Of a stretch of 64,000 nucleotides of DNA, positions 18,595 to 27,567 are shown piece by piece. The DNA comes from Rubrolithibacter danxiaensis (GTDB taxonomy: Bacteria > Bacteroidota > Bacteroidia > Sphingobacteriales > Sphingobacteriaceae), in NCBI RefSeq assembly GCF_047272945.1, contig NZ_JBKOPS010000002.1, positions 389,618 to 453,617 on the forward strand, read 5' to 3'. How positions within the stretch are numbered: position 1 is the stretch's first letter; each line of letters opens with the position of its first letter. Both the position numbers and the translations under genes were made by a program. The notes beneath the pieces were generated by a model. The model did no database searches, had not been told where the DNA came from, and saw nothing but the letters and a program-made list of their open reading frames with translations.

Positions 18595-19146
18595 ATGTCT
18601 GAAATACAGGTAGCAAGCAGATACGCAAAGTCATTAATAGATCTGGCCGAAGAGCAAAATGCTCTTGAGAAGGTAAAGGATGATATTACATTTTTTATTA
18701 AAATATGTAAATCAAATCCTGAACTGAAGGCAGTGCTGAAAAATCCTATTATCAGCCCTGATAAAAAAATAAGTATTTTGAATCAGTTGTTCGGTAATAG
18801 CGTACATCTTTTGATTATTTCTTTTTTCAAAATAGTAGTAAGCAAAGGAAGATCCGAAATTTTATATGCTACCGCGCAGGAGTTTCTGAATGAATATAAT
18901 ATTCGTAAAGGGATTGTAAAGGCCCGTGTTACATCGGCTGCTCCTTTAAGCGAAGAAAATATAAATAAGATTGCAGCGGTAATAAAAGAAACTGTAAAAG
19001 GGGAAATTGTGCTTGAAGCAAAGGTTGACCCGGATTTAATAGGTGGCTTTATTTTACAGGTGGGCGATAAACAGTTTGATACCAGTATTTCAAGCAGCCT
19101 TCAAAAACTGAAAAAGGAATTTTCCCAAAAAGTCATTGTTCAATAA
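18595..19146 (+). CDS. atpH: ATP synthase F1 subunit delta
   Basis: A 183-residue subunit that joins the b stalk to the top of the alpha/beta ring. The N-terminal helical domain begins ASRYAKSLIDLAEEQ, and the C-terminal domain has the conserved GGFILQVGDKQFDTSISSSL segment (19 residues or so), both typical of the delta/OSCP family. 28 bp after atpF. Confidence 0.94.
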   Translation: MSEIQVASRYAKSLIDLAEEQNALEKVKDDITFFIKICKSNPELKAVLKNPIISPDKKISILNQLFGNSVHLLIISFFKIVVSKGRSEILYATAQEFLNEYNIRKGIVKARVTSAAPLSEENINKIAAVIKETVKGEIVLEAKVDPDLIGGFILQVGDKQFDTSISSSLQKLKKEFSQKVIVQ

Positions 19147-19183
19147 ATAATAGATTTACACATAAACTCTTAGATAAAAAATT

Positions 19184-20758
19184 ATGGTAGAGGTAAGACC
19201 AGATGAAGTTTCGGCAATATTGCGCCAGCAATTGTCAGGCTTTAAATCAGAGGCCGAACTGGAAGAAGTAGGTACCGTATTACAGGTGGGTGATGGTATT
19301 GCCCGTGTTTATGGCCTTACTAAAGTTCAATCAGGAGAGCTGGTTGAATTTGAAAATGGATTACAGGGTGTTGTTTTAAACCTTGAAGAAGATAACGTAG
19401 GGGTAGTTCTTTTAGGTCCTTACGATGAAATTAAAGAAGGTGATACCCTGAAACGTACCAAAAAAATTGCCTCTATTAAGGTAGGTGATGGCATGCTAGG
19501 CCGTGTTGTAAATACCCTGGGCCAGCCGATAGACGGTAAAGGGCCAATTGCAGGAACTACGTACGATATGCCTTTGGAACGTAAAGCTCCGGGAGTTATT
19601 TATCGTCAGCCTGTAACTGAACCATTGCAAACAGGTATCAAGGCGATTGATGCTATGATTCCGATTGGCCGCGGCCAGCGTGAGTTGGTAATTGGTGATC
19701 GCCAAACAGGTAAAACGGCAGTTTGTATCGATACCATTATCAATCAAAAAGAATTTTACGAAGCCGGACAGCCGGTTTATTGTATATATGTTGCCGTTGG
19801 TCAGAAAAACTCTACAGTAGCAAACATTGTTCGTACGCTTGAGGAAAACGGAGCTATGCCATACTCAATTGTTGTAGCGGCTTCTGCATCAGATCCTGCC
19901 CCGATGCAATTTTTTGCTCCGTTTGCCGGTGCAGCTATCGGTGAGTTTTTCCGGGATACAGGACGTCCCGCTTTGATTATTTATGATGATTTGTCGAAAC
20001 AGGCAGTGGCTTACCGGGAAGTGTCTTTGTTACTTCGCCGTCCTCCTGGCCGCGAAGCATATCCTGGTGACGTATTCTATCTTCACAGTCGTTTATTAGA
20101 ACGTGCTGCAAAGATTAATGCTTCTGATGCCATCGCTCAGAATATGAACGATCTGCCAGAATCTATCAAAGGTATTGTAAAAGGTGGAGGTTCTTTAACG
20201 GCTCTTCCAATTATTGAAACACAAGCCGGTGACGTTTCTGCGTATATTCCTACAAATGTAATTTCAATTACAGACGGACAGATATTCCTGGAATCGAACT
20301 TGTTCAACGCAGGTGTTCGTCCGGCAATTAACGTGGGTATCTCTGTATCGCGTGTGGGTGGTAACGCACAAATCAAGTCGATGAAGAAGGTGGCCGGTAC
20401 TTTAAAGCTTGATCAGGCTCAGTACCGCGAACTGGAAGCATTCTCGAAATTCGGATCGGATTTAGATGCTGCTACCAAATCAGTTCTTGATAAAGGTGCA
20501 CGTAACGTAGAGATCTTAAAACAAGGACAGTTCTCTCCGGTACCTGTAGAAAAGCAGGTTGCTATAATTTATGCAGGTACTAAAGGCTTATTGCGAAGTG
20601 TGCCGGTAAATAAAGTAAAGGAATTTGAAGCAGAATATACACAACAATTAGAGCTTCGTCATCCTGAAATTTTACAGGCGTTAAAAGCTGGTAAGTTTGA
20701 TGATAATATAACCAGCGTGCTTGAAACAGTAGCAAAAGAACTTGCAGGGAAATATTAA
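19184..20758 (+). CDS. atpA: ATP synthase F1 subunit alpha
   Basis: A 524-residue alpha subunit. Visible features are the Walker A motif GDRQTGKTA (about residue 170), the PPGREAYPGDVFYLHSRLLE block, and the arginine finger in GISVSRVGGNAQ (about residue 375). It provides regulatory nucleotide sites and the arginine completing the beta catalytic sites. Its partner atpD (beta) is not in this window. Confidence 0.97.
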   Translation: MVEVRPDEVSAILRQQLSGFKSEAELEEVGTVLQVGDGIARVYGLTKVQSGELVEFENGLQGVVLNLEEDNVGVVLLGPYDEIKEGDTLKRTKKIASIKVGDGMLGRVVNTLGQPIDGKGPIAGTTYDMPLERKAPGVIYRQPVTEPLQTGIKAIDAMIPIGRGQRELVIGDRQTGKTAVCIDTIINQKEFYEAGQPVYCIYVAVGQKNSTVANIVRTLEENGAMPYSIVVAASASDPAPMQFFAPFAGAAIGEFFRDTGRPALIIYDDLSKQAVAYREVSLLLRRPPGREAYPGDVFYLHSRLLERAAKINASDAIAQNMNDLPESIKGIVKGGGSLTALPIIETQAGDVSAYIPTNVISITDGQIFLESNLFNAGVRPAINVGISVSRVGGNAQIKSMKKVAGTLKLDQAQYRELEAFSKFGSDLDAATKSVLDKGARNVEILKQGQFSPVPVEKQVAIIYAGTKGLLRSVPVNKVKEFEAEYTQQLELRHPEILQALKAGKFDDNITSVLETVAKELAGKY

Positions 20759-20830
20759 TTAGATACAAGTATCTGGTATCAAGTAGCAAGACTAAAGTCA
20801 TGATACTTGATACTTTGTACTCGATACTAA
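20758..20830. repeat. imperfect palindromic intergenic repeat
   Basis: The 80-bp gap between atpA and atpG is almost filled by an imperfect palindrome. Core arms 20776-20788 and 20801-20813 match at 12 of 13 positions (GTATCAAGTAGCA against GTATCAAGTATCA), and weaker matches extend outwards. The GATAC/TATCAAG wording resembles interspersed short repeats in sphingobacterial genomes. In RNA it would form a hairpin between two cistrons; there is no U-tract, so it is not a terminator. Confidence 0.6.
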
Positions 20831-20838
20831 AAAAATAA

Positions 20839-21720
20839 ATGGCTAATTTAAAAGAAGTAAGAAACAGGATCGCGTCCGTATCTTCAACGCAGCAGATCAC
20901 GAAAGCAATGAAAATGGTTTCGGCTGCTAAATTGAAACGTGCAACCAATGCGATCGTTCAGTTACGTCCGTATGCAAATAAACTGAAAGATATTTTAAGT
21001 AATCTTTCGGCAAGCCTGGAAGAATCTACTTCGCCTTATTTGCAGGAACGCGAGCCAAAGCGTGTGTTAATCGTAGTTGTATCTTCTAACCGCGGACTGG
21101 CAGGAGCTTTCAATACCAATGTTATTAAGGCAGCCAATCAGTTAATCGTAGAAAAGTATTCAGAGCAGTTTGCAAGCGGAAATGTAAGCATTGTGGCTAT
21201 CGGTAAGAAAGCTCAGGATTTTTACGAGAGAAGAAAATACAACGTGATTGGGAATAATAACGAGCTTTACAGCGCTTTAACTTTTGCCAATACATCGCAG
21301 GTAACTGAAACCATAATGAAAGGTTTTGTAGATGGTGACTATGACCGGGTGGAAGTGGTGTATAACCATTTCAGGAATGCAGCAATGCAATTTCTGATCA
21401 CGGAACAATTGCTGCCGGTACCTAAATCAGCAGAAGTTGTAAATACCGCTAATAAAGTGGATTATATTCTCGAACCTTCTCAAGAAGAGATTGTAGAACA
21501 ATTGATACCTAAATCAATTAAAATTCAGTTATTTAAAGCAGTGCTTGATTCGCATGCCTCCGAGCACGGTGCACGGATGACAGCAATGGATAAAGCAACG
21601 GATAATGCAGGGGAGTTATTGAGATCGCTAAAATTATCTTATAACCAGGCACGCCAGGCTGCAATTACAACAGAGCTTACAGAAATTGTGAGTGGTGCTG
21701 CAGCTTTATCAAACGGATAA
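20839..21720 (+). CDS. atpG: ATP synthase F1 subunit gamma
   Basis: The rotating central shaft. The 293-residue protein begins with the family signature MANLKEVRNRIASVSSTQQ and TKAMKMVSAAKLKRA, has the Rossmann-like middle with VVSSNRGLAGAFN, and ends with the long C-terminal helix (SEHGARMTAMDKATDNAGEL; QARQAAITTELTEIV). Last gene of this ATP synthase operon: a strong terminator follows, so atpD and atpC must be elsewhere. Confidence 0.96.
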   Translation: MANLKEVRNRIASVSSTQQITKAMKMVSAAKLKRATNAIVQLRPYANKLKDILSNLSASLEESTSPYLQEREPKRVLIVVVSSNRGLAGAFNTNVIKAANQLIVEKYSEQFASGNVSIVAIGKKAQDFYERRKYNVIGNNNELYSALTFANTSQVTETIMKGFVDGDYDRVEVVYNHFRNAAMQFLITEQLLPVPKSAEVVNTANKVDYILEPSQEEIVEQLIPKSIKIQLFKAVLDSHASEHGARMTAMDKATDNAGELLRSLKLSYNQARQAAITTELTEIVSGAAALSNG

Positions 21721-21737
21721 ACAAAGAATTAATCGAT

Positions 21738-21778
21738 ACAGGAAAGCCCGAAATGCAAATCTCGGGCTTTCCTGTTTT
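21738..21778 (+). terminator. Rho-independent terminator after atpG
   Basis: Perfect 14-bp inverted repeat (21738-21751 with 21762-21775), 10-nt loop, followed by TTTT. It closes the atp operon; the stem could also serve the convergent gene ending at 21793. Confidence 0.85.
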
Positions 21779-21792
21779 ATATATGTAAGAAC

Positions 21793-22320
21793 CTATTTTC
21801 TGATCTCTATAACTTTTTTATCTAAATCGTTACACGGCTCGCAGATGGTAGAATCGTTAACAGAAAGTTTTGTTACTATAATGCCAGGGCAACAGCTACT
21901 TGAGGTTGTTTTTGCTCGCACTTCAACTTTATCTGAAGGTAAAGTTCCTAATTTAAGGTCAAAATAATCCTGTGCCAGTTCTGTAATCTTAGCAACATGT
22001 TTGTCGGAGCTGTCGACATTAACAGACGCTTTATAAGTGCTGTTACTATTATCTTCTATCACTTTCAGATCTTTTATTTTATACAATGAATCCTGGTTGT
22101 TTAATAGCGCCTTATTGGTGGTTTTATCTACGTATTTGATATTAAGCGCCAAAAGGTTAGCGGCACATAGCACCGCGGCACAACTGGGATCTGCTTCCTG
22201 ATCTTCCTGAGAACAACTCGTAAAAAATAATAATGAAGAAATTAAAAAAAGTAGTTGGAGTTTTTTTAGAATGGGGTAAAACTTTTTCAATACCAACAAC
22301 TTTTGATAAATGTATAACAT
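21793..22320 (-). CDS. hypothetical lipoprotein
   Basis: A 175-residue product with a lipoprotein signal: a hydrophobic stretch ending in the lipobox FFTSC (about Cys36), followed by an acidic linker. The mature part has several further cysteines (CAAVLCAANLL and SSSCCPGI, CEPC), suggesting disulfides in the periplasm or at the surface. No known domain recognised. The ATG used gives a rather long n-region, so translation may begin at an internal start. Confidence 0.65.
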   Translation of the reverse strand: MLYIYQKLLVLKKFYPILKKLQLLFLISSLLFFTSCSQEDQEADPSCAAVLCAANLLALNIKYVDKTTNKALLNNQDSLYKIKDLKVIEDNSNSTYKASVNVDSSDKHVAKITELAQDYFDLKLGTLPSDKVEVRAKTTSSSCCPGIIVTKLSVNDSTICEPCNDLDKKVIEIRK

Positions 22321-22350
22321 TAAATAATACGGTGAAAAATTTTCAAACGC

Positions 22351-22358
22351 TACATTTG
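22351..22358 (+). promoter_or_regulatory. -7 box abutting the aldo/keto reductase start
   Basis: TACATTTG matches TAnnTTTG and ends 4 bp before the ATG at 22363. If used, transcription would start at or next to the start codon (leaderless or nearly so). No -33 TTG is visible at normal spacing. Confidence 0.4.
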
Positions 22359-22362
22359 ATTT

Positions 22363-23355
22363 ATGGAATATAGAAAATTAGGAGAAACAGACCTGGAAGT
22401 ATCAGCTATTGCATTTGGAGCCTGGGCAGCAGGTGGATGGATGTGGGGAGGGACGGAAAGAAAAGATGCTGTAGAAGCTATAAGAGCATCTTTAGATGCA
22501 GGAGTTACAACGATTGATACAGCCCCCGTGTATGGACAGGGAACCAGCGAAGAAATTGTTGGTGAAGCAATAAAAGGTATATCGAGGGATAAAGTGCAGA
22601 TCCTGACAAAATTCGGAATGCGCTGGGACTTACAGAAAGGCGATTTCGCATTCAAAAGCAAAAACAATAACGGAGAAGATATTGAGATTTATAAGTATTC
22701 AGGGAAGGAAAGTATTATTAAAGAGTGTGAAGATAGCCTTAAGCGTTTAGGTACCGATTACATTGACTTGTACCAGATTCATTGGCCTGATAGTACTACC
22801 CCTGTTGAGGAAAGCATGGAAGCTGTATTGCGATTAAAAGAACAGGGAAAGGTTAGGGAGGCTGGCGTTTGTAACTATAATGCCACTCAGATGCAAGCCG
22901 CCGAAAAAGTTTTAAAACTTGTTTCGAACCAGGTTCCTTACAGCATGGTTAAGCGTGAAATAGAGCAGGAAGTTATTCCCTATTGCATTGCCCAGAAAAA
23001 ATCTGTTATTGCCTACAGCCCCTTAGAACGCGGGCTACTTACAGGGAAAATGGAACCCGGTTATTCTTTTGCAGAAGGCGACCACCGTGCTGCACATCGT
23101 TTCTTTAGTGCAGAAAATCTGGCAAGGACAAATGAATTCCTCAATAAGATAAAGCCATTGGCCGAAAGCAAAAATGCAACACTCAGTCAGTTGGTTATAC
23201 GATGGACGCTTGATAAACCCGGAATTACCATTGCATTGGTTGGAGCACGAAATGCTAATCAGGCAATTCAGAATGCCAAAGCAGCAGAAGTAAGTCTTAC
23301 TGCAGAAGAAATGCTGTTTATTGACGGACATTTGCGGGAATTAACACTTCAGTAA
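22363..23355 (+). CDS. aldo/keto reductase
   Basis: A 330-residue NADPH-dependent oxidoreductase of the AKR superfamily (TIM barrel). Catalytic tetrad residues can be placed: Asp and Tyr in TTIDTAPVYGQG (about residues 48-59), Lys in VQILTKFGMRW, His in LYQIHWPD. The C-terminal part has the cofactor-binding segment (ALVGARNANQAIQNA). The substrate cannot be inferred. It stands alone, divergent from the lipoprotein. Confidence 0.9.
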   Translation: MEYRKLGETDLEVSAIAFGAWAAGGWMWGGTERKDAVEAIRASLDAGVTTIDTAPVYGQGTSEEIVGEAIKGISRDKVQILTKFGMRWDLQKGDFAFKSKNNNGEDIEIYKYSGKESIIKECEDSLKRLGTDYIDLYQIHWPDSTTPVEESMEAVLRLKEQGKVREAGVCNYNATQMQAAEKVLKLVSNQVPYSMVKREIEQEVIPYCIAQKKSVIAYSPLERGLLTGKMEPGYSFAEGDHRAAHRFFSAENLARTNEFLNKIKPLAESKNATLSQLVIRWTLDKPGITIALVGARNANQAIQNAKAAEVSLTAEEMLFIDGHLRELTLQ

Positions 23356-23394
23356 GACTGTAATAAAACTAAGTCTTATCATCCCGACAGAATA

Positions 23395-23571
23395 TCATTT
23401 CTTTTTAGGAGGTACTTTATCTCCTTCTTCCCGGGCTTCGGAAATGCCGATTGCAATTGCCTGCTTTCGGCTTTTTACTTTTTTCCCTGTGCCGGTTTTA
23501 AGTTTCCCAGCCTTAAATTCATCCATTACTTCATGAATTTTTTCCTGTGCTTTTTCTGAGTATTTAGTCAT
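23395..23571 (-). CDS. small basic protein (DUF6496-like)
   Basis: A 58-codon gene starting at the ATG at 23571 and ending with TGA at 23395. The Lys-rich product begins MTKYSEKAQEKIHEVMDEF and carries the GTGKKVKSRKQAIAIGISEA segment and a PPKKK tail; I recognise this layout as a small protein common in Bacteroidetes and Proteobacteria (DUF6496-type). No function is established; the basic composition suggests nucleic-acid or ribosome association, which is inference. It lies alone and is convergent with the aldo/keto reductase. Confidence 0.7.
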   Translation of the reverse strand: MTKYSEKAQEKIHEVMDEFKAGKLKTGTGKKVKSRKQAIAIGISEAREEGDKVPPKKK

Positions 23572-23693
23572 AATCTTCAGATTATTACATTTAGGAAAAC
23601 TGGCGATGGTGTTAAAAGTTTGCTGAATACTGCAAGAATTATTTAGTTCTTTTAATTCAATATTTGTAATTTAGCGCTTTGATATATAGAAAA

Positions 23694-23912
23694 ATGGAGA
23701 ACATTACAGAAACATATAAAAAGAGTGACAGAAGTAACAATGCAAACGAAACAAGCCATTATGTACTTTTAACTGTTGGTATATTTATAGGCATTGTAGG
23801 CACTCTTCTTCGTTTTATAGGTACCTGGACTTTTGTAGATCTTGTTTCTGATATTATTTTTATAATCGGTGCAATAGTTTGCTTCAAAGCTGTTTTTGAT
23901 ATTTTAAAATAA
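23694..23912 (+). CDS. small two-helix membrane protein
   Basis: A 72-residue product read from the ATG at 23694 (an upstream TTG at 23679 is less likely). The first 25 residues are polar, followed by two hydrophobic helices at about 27-47 and 51-70 separated by TWTFVD. I recognise no family. It is convergent with gldB, 10 bp away. Confidence 0.55.
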   Translation: MENITETYKKSDRSNNANETSHYVLLTVGIFIGIVGTLLRFIGTWTFVDLVSDIIFIIGAIVCFKAVFDILK

Positions 23913-23922
23913 GCTGTATTAA

Positions 23923-24954
23923 CTATTTCGGTTTATATTTTGATTCGTTCAGGATATTTTGCGGATCGTTTTGTTCCATTAGCTTCTGAACGGTTATACC
24001 GGGATTTTTATCCATATACTTTTTTACTATCTGCCAGCCGATATACTCTCCTAGTTTAGGAGCTGATTCATTGTTTTCTCCGATACCAGGAGTAAACGGA
24101 GCGTCTGTAAGATACTTCTGTATTTTCATATAATCGGTTTCATACAAAAGGTCCTGTTCCAGGAAATATCCCCAGATATCAGCTTCATAAGTTTTACACC
24201 ATTCTAACTGTTTAGCTGTATAACCAATTTTTAATGAATCCGGAGAATCGGGCATTACCGCATCCATAAAATAAAGTATTTTTCCATTATAAATCATTTT
24301 TGCCAAAAGAGATCTGTCCTGGTCTTTTTCAGTAAACATATCTTCCCTGATGAAAGACTCCATAACTCTCGGAGTTATATTTTCAGTGGTAAATCTTTGT
24401 GAAATGTAGTAAGGAATACTTTGCCTGAGTGCCGGATAAAATTTAGAGTCAGCACCGAGGAACATATCCAGGCCAATACCTACATAATCGTTTCCAATAG
24501 GAGTTTGGACACTGAAGCCCGAGAAAAAGGAAATAATGCGTGGTATTTTCTGCTTTGGATAATAGTATTTAACGTGCTTGAAAGCATCTATGAGTTGATT
24601 TTCGGTTTGTTTCAGGTTAGGATATTTGCTTTCGACAGCTTTTTCTAATTCCTTGAAATCATTATTATTGAGCACTGTCCGCAGATTTTTGTAATATGCC
24701 GTATCGGTAGTACTTCCAACTCCAAGCATCCCTTCCATAAAATCCGAATAGAAATAGGTGTATTTTTTTTGAAGCTGTGGAGCTAAATCACTAACATTTG
24801 CCGATGTTAAAGATTGCAAGTCTTTATCAAAACGCTCTACTTTTACATCCAGCTTTATATCACTTACATCTATACGCTTTGTGTTGGTACACGCTGTCAG
24901 TGCCAGGCAAATAAAAAAAAACGAGTAGATTTGGAAACTTCTTCGGATAATCAT
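23923..24954 (-). CDS. gldB: gliding motility lipoprotein GldB
   Basis: A 343-residue lipoprotein with lipobox LTAC (Cys22). The mature part matches GldB: KVERFDKDLQSL near residue 40, a middle region with FFSGFSVQTPIGNDYVGIGLDMFLG (recognised piecewise), and the C-terminal PGIGENNESAPKLGEYIGWQIV. GldB is needed for gliding in Flavobacterium and is widespread in gliding and non-gliding Bacteroidetes; its molecular role is not settled. It is divergent from the barrel protein at 24978 with only 23 bp between start codons, so promoters must overlap neighbouring coding DNA or be very compact. Confidence 0.9.
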   Translation of the reverse strand: MIIRRSFQIYSFFFICLALTACTNTKRIDVSDIKLDVKVERFDKDLQSLTSANVSDLAPQLQKKYTYFYSDFMEGMLGVGSTTDTAYYKNLRTVLNNNDFKELEKAVESKYPNLKQTENQLIDAFKHVKYYYPKQKIPRIISFFSGFSVQTPIGNDYVGIGLDMFLGADSKFYPALRQSIPYYISQRFTTENITPRVMESFIREDMFTEKDQDRSLLAKMIYNGKILYFMDAVMPDSPDSLKIGYTAKQLEWCKTYEADIWGYFLEQDLLYETDYMKIQKYLTDAPFTPGIGENNESAPKLGEYIGWQIVKKYMDKNPGITVQKLMEQNDPQNILNESKYKPK

Positions 24955-24977
24955 GTTTATATAGTTAAAACGAAAGT

Positions 24978-25667
24978 ATGAAAAATCAATTTCTTGTTCT
25001 GATATTAATCTTATTCCCTTTTTTAACTAATGCCCAGGAAAGCAGTTCTAAAAATTTTCAATTGGGTTTTACTTTAACCCCAAATGTTGGTTGGTTAAGG
25101 GATAATGATAATGATCCCAATACAATTTATAAGGGTTCTAAGATCGGTTTTTCGTATGGCATTCTCGCCGATTTAGGGTTATCAGCTAATAAAAACTATT
25201 ATTTCTCTACAGCTTTTACAGTAACAACAATAAATGGAAAAGGGAAAGTAAATCCTCCTCCTCCATCTCAGGCTAATGATACTTTTTTCGGTGGAGAATC
25301 AGAATATAAACTACAATATATTGAGATCCCGGTTACATTAAAATTAAAAAGTAATGAAACTGCTATTGGAAGATTTTATGGACAGTTTGGATTAGGAACA
25401 GCAATTAAAGTAGGAGCAAAAGCTGATGTTTCTTCATACTCACCTTCGGGAGGAATTGCGGGCACACAAAATAATGTCAATATAAAGCAAAGTATCAACA
25501 ATTTTCGGTTAGGCTTAATTGCGGGTGGTGGCGCAGAATGGAAGTTAGATAAAAATTTAGCCTTGCAAACAGGTATTACATTTAATAACGGATTTACAGA
25601 TATTTTTGATGGTGATCCAAATGCCCGCTCGTCGTATTTCGCTTTCAATTTAGGGATCTTTTTTTAG
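24978..25667 (+). CDS. outer membrane beta-barrel protein (PorT-like family)
   Basis: A 229-residue protein with a cleavable signal peptide (ending about NAQ, residue 19) and alternating amphipathic strands typical of an eight-stranded small outer-membrane barrel: GFTLTPNVGWL, GILADLGLS, YIEIPVTLKLK, FYGQFGLGTAIKVG, and a terminal aromatic residue (LGIFF). The family is widespread in Bacteroidetes; specific function unknown. It precedes nadE by 55 bp. Confidence 0.8.
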   Translation: MKNQFLVLILILFPFLTNAQESSSKNFQLGFTLTPNVGWLRDNDNDPNTIYKGSKIGFSYGILADLGLSANKNYYFSTAFTVTTINGKGKVNPPPPSQANDTFFGGESEYKLQYIEIPVTLKLKSNETAIGRFYGQFGLGTAIKVGAKADVSSYSPSGGIAGTQNNVNIKQSINNFRLGLIAGGGAEWKLDKNLALQTGITFNNGFTDIFDGDPNARSSYFAFNLGIFF

Positions 25668-25722
25668 TCCGATTGTTGCTGAATCCCATATCTCAATTCT
25701 AACATCTAACATCTTTGATTAA

Positions 25723-27363
25723 ATGAAAATTGCACTCGCACAATTAAATTACCACATAGGTAACTTCGATTCTAATACAGCAAAGATCATTGGCGCAATA
25801 AAGAAAGCGAAGGAACAAGGTGCAGACCTGGTTGTATTTGCCGAACTTGCTGTTTGCGGTTATCCACCCAGGGATTTTCTTGAATTTTCTGAATTTGTTG
25901 AGCAGTGCCAGTCATCGGCAGAAAGAATAGCATCTGAATGTATGGGGGTGGCCTGTATAGTAGGGTTGCCTCGCCCGAACCCGAAAATAGAGGGTAAAGA
26001 TCTTTTTAACTCTGCATATTTCATTGAAGATGGAAAGATAAAAGCAATAGTTGATAAAGCCTTACTCCCCAACTATGATGTGTTTGATGAGTACCGGTAT
26101 TTTGAACCTGCAACCGCTTTTCAATGTATTGAATTTAAAGGGGTAAAAATAGCTTTGACCATTTGTGAAGACTTGTGGAATATCAACGATAACCCGCTTT
26201 ATGTTTCCAATCCGATGGATGTTCTTATACAGCAAAAGCCCGATTTAATGATTAATATAGCAGCTTCTCCTTTTGATTATAAACACGATGAAGACAGGTT
26301 GAAGATTTTGGGAGATAACAGCAGGAAGTATAAGTTGCCCTTGTTGTATGTAAATCAGGTGGGTTCGCAAACAGAGATTATATTTGATGGAGGTTCACTT
26401 GTATTTAATCAAGGCGGCGACTTGCTGGACGAGATGCCGTATTTCAGGGAAGAATTAAAAGTTTACGAGTTTTCAGGCGGACAGATAGTCAATCAGGAGC
26501 AAAAGACTCATAATTCTGTTTCTGATATTGAAATGATACATGATGCGCTGGTTTTGGGGATAAGAGATTATTTCGAGAAATCAGGTTTTAAAGAAGCTGT
26601 TTTAGGCCTTTCGGGCGGAATTGACTCTGCCCTGGTTTGTGCGCTGGCAAGCGAAGCACTGGGCCCACACAATGTAACCGGTGTTTTAATGCCATCTAAA
26701 TTTTCAACCGATCATTCGGTTCAGGATGCGTTGGATATTGTAAACAACCTGGGGTGCAAACACTATATTGTTCCGATAAAGGAAGCTACAGAAGCATTTG
26801 ACACCATGCTGAAACCTGTATTTAAAGATATGCCTTTTAATGTTGCAGAGGAGAATATTCAGGCACGCTCGAGAGCGGTAGTTGTAATGGCTGTTTCTAA
26901 TAAATTCGGTTATATCCTGTTAAATACATCTAATAAAAGTGAGTGCGCAGTTGGCTATGGGACTTTGTATGGAGATATGGCCGGCGCAATTTCTGTATTG
27001 GGCGACGTTTATAAAACGCAGGTGTATGAATTATGTAACTACATTAACCGCGAACGGGAAATCATTCCTCAAAACACCATTATTAAGCCACCTTCTGCAG
27101 AACTAAGGCCGGGGCAGAAAGATTCGGATTCACTGCCGGATTACGACATACTGGATAAGGTTTTGTATCAGTATATTGAATTAAAAAAGAGTTCCCGTGA
27201 TATTATTGAACAGGGCTTTGACGAAGCTTTAGTGAGAAGAGTAATTGCAATGGTTAATAAAGCGGAGTTTAAACGCTATCAAACACCGCCTATTCTTCGT
27301 GTATCATCCAAAGCGTTTGGTATGGGAAGAAGGATGCCGATCGTAGGGAAATATTTGAGTTAA
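25723..27363 (+). CDS. nadE: glutamine-dependent NAD+ synthetase
   Basis: A 546-residue two-domain enzyme that amidates nicotinic acid adenine dinucleotide to NAD+ using glutamine. The N-terminal nitrilase-like glutaminase (residues ~1-260) shows the Glu in VVFAELAVCGYP, the Lys in VDKALLPNYDVFDE and the Cys nucleophile in ALTICEDLWN. The C-terminal synthetase has the P-loop-like LGLSGGIDSALVCALA (about 295-310) and NTSNKSE. Full length. A CATCTTTG box (one mismatch) ends 5 bp before the start. Confidence 0.96.
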   Translation: MKIALAQLNYHIGNFDSNTAKIIGAIKKAKEQGADLVVFAELAVCGYPPRDFLEFSEFVEQCQSSAERIASECMGVACIVGLPRPNPKIEGKDLFNSAYFIEDGKIKAIVDKALLPNYDVFDEYRYFEPATAFQCIEFKGVKIALTICEDLWNINDNPLYVSNPMDVLIQQKPDLMINIAASPFDYKHDEDRLKILGDNSRKYKLPLLYVNQVGSQTEIIFDGGSLVFNQGGDLLDEMPYFREELKVYEFSGGQIVNQEQKTHNSVSDIEMIHDALVLGIRDYFEKSGFKEAVLGLSGGIDSALVCALASEALGPHNVTGVLMPSKFSTDHSVQDALDIVNNLGCKHYIVPIKEATEAFDTMLKPVFKDMPFNVAEENIQARSRAVVVMAVSNKFGYILLNTSNKSECAVGYGTLYGDMAGAISVLGDVYKTQVYELCNYINREREIIPQNTIIKPPSAELRPGQKDSDSLPDYDILDKVLYQYIELKKSSRDIIEQGFDEALVRRVIAMVNKAEFKRYQTPPILRVSSKAFGMGRRMPIVGKYLS

Positions 27364-27390
27364 TTATAAACGCAGCACGACTCTAAAATT

Positions 27391-27567
27391 TCACAAATCT
27401 TTGGCAGGGATTTTTTTGATAGTGCCGTCTTTGTCAGAAATAATAAGGTATCCATCGTTTTTCTTTTCCTGTTCGATCAGTTTTCTGGAAACTTCTGATA
27501 TAGCTTTTTCTAATTTCTTTTGTAAGGAAAGATGTTTGACGCCTATATGTTTTGTAGCTGTTCCCAT
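27391..27567 (-). CDS. 58-residue protein overlapping the zeta-like kinase gene
   Basis: An uninterrupted frame from ATG at 27567 to TGA at 27391, starting inside the last 25 bp of the kinase gene. The product is Lys/Glu-rich: an N-terminal part (MGTATKHIGVKH), a helix (SLQKKLEKAISEVSRKLIEQ) and a beta-hairpin-like C-terminus (GYLIISDKDGTIKKIPAKDL). The overlap implies translational coupling with the kinase. It has the size of an antitoxin, but usual zeta antitoxins precede the toxin, so this role is only a hypothesis. Confidence 0.65.
   Translation of the reverse strand: MGTATKHIGVKHLSLQKKLEKAISEVSRKLIEQEKKNDGYLIISDKDGTIKKIPAKDL

Noticed and set aside
20580..20948. 122-residue minus-strand frame across the atpA-atpG junction
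   Set aside because: Overlaps two certain genes and the palindromic repeat; composition is not protein-like.
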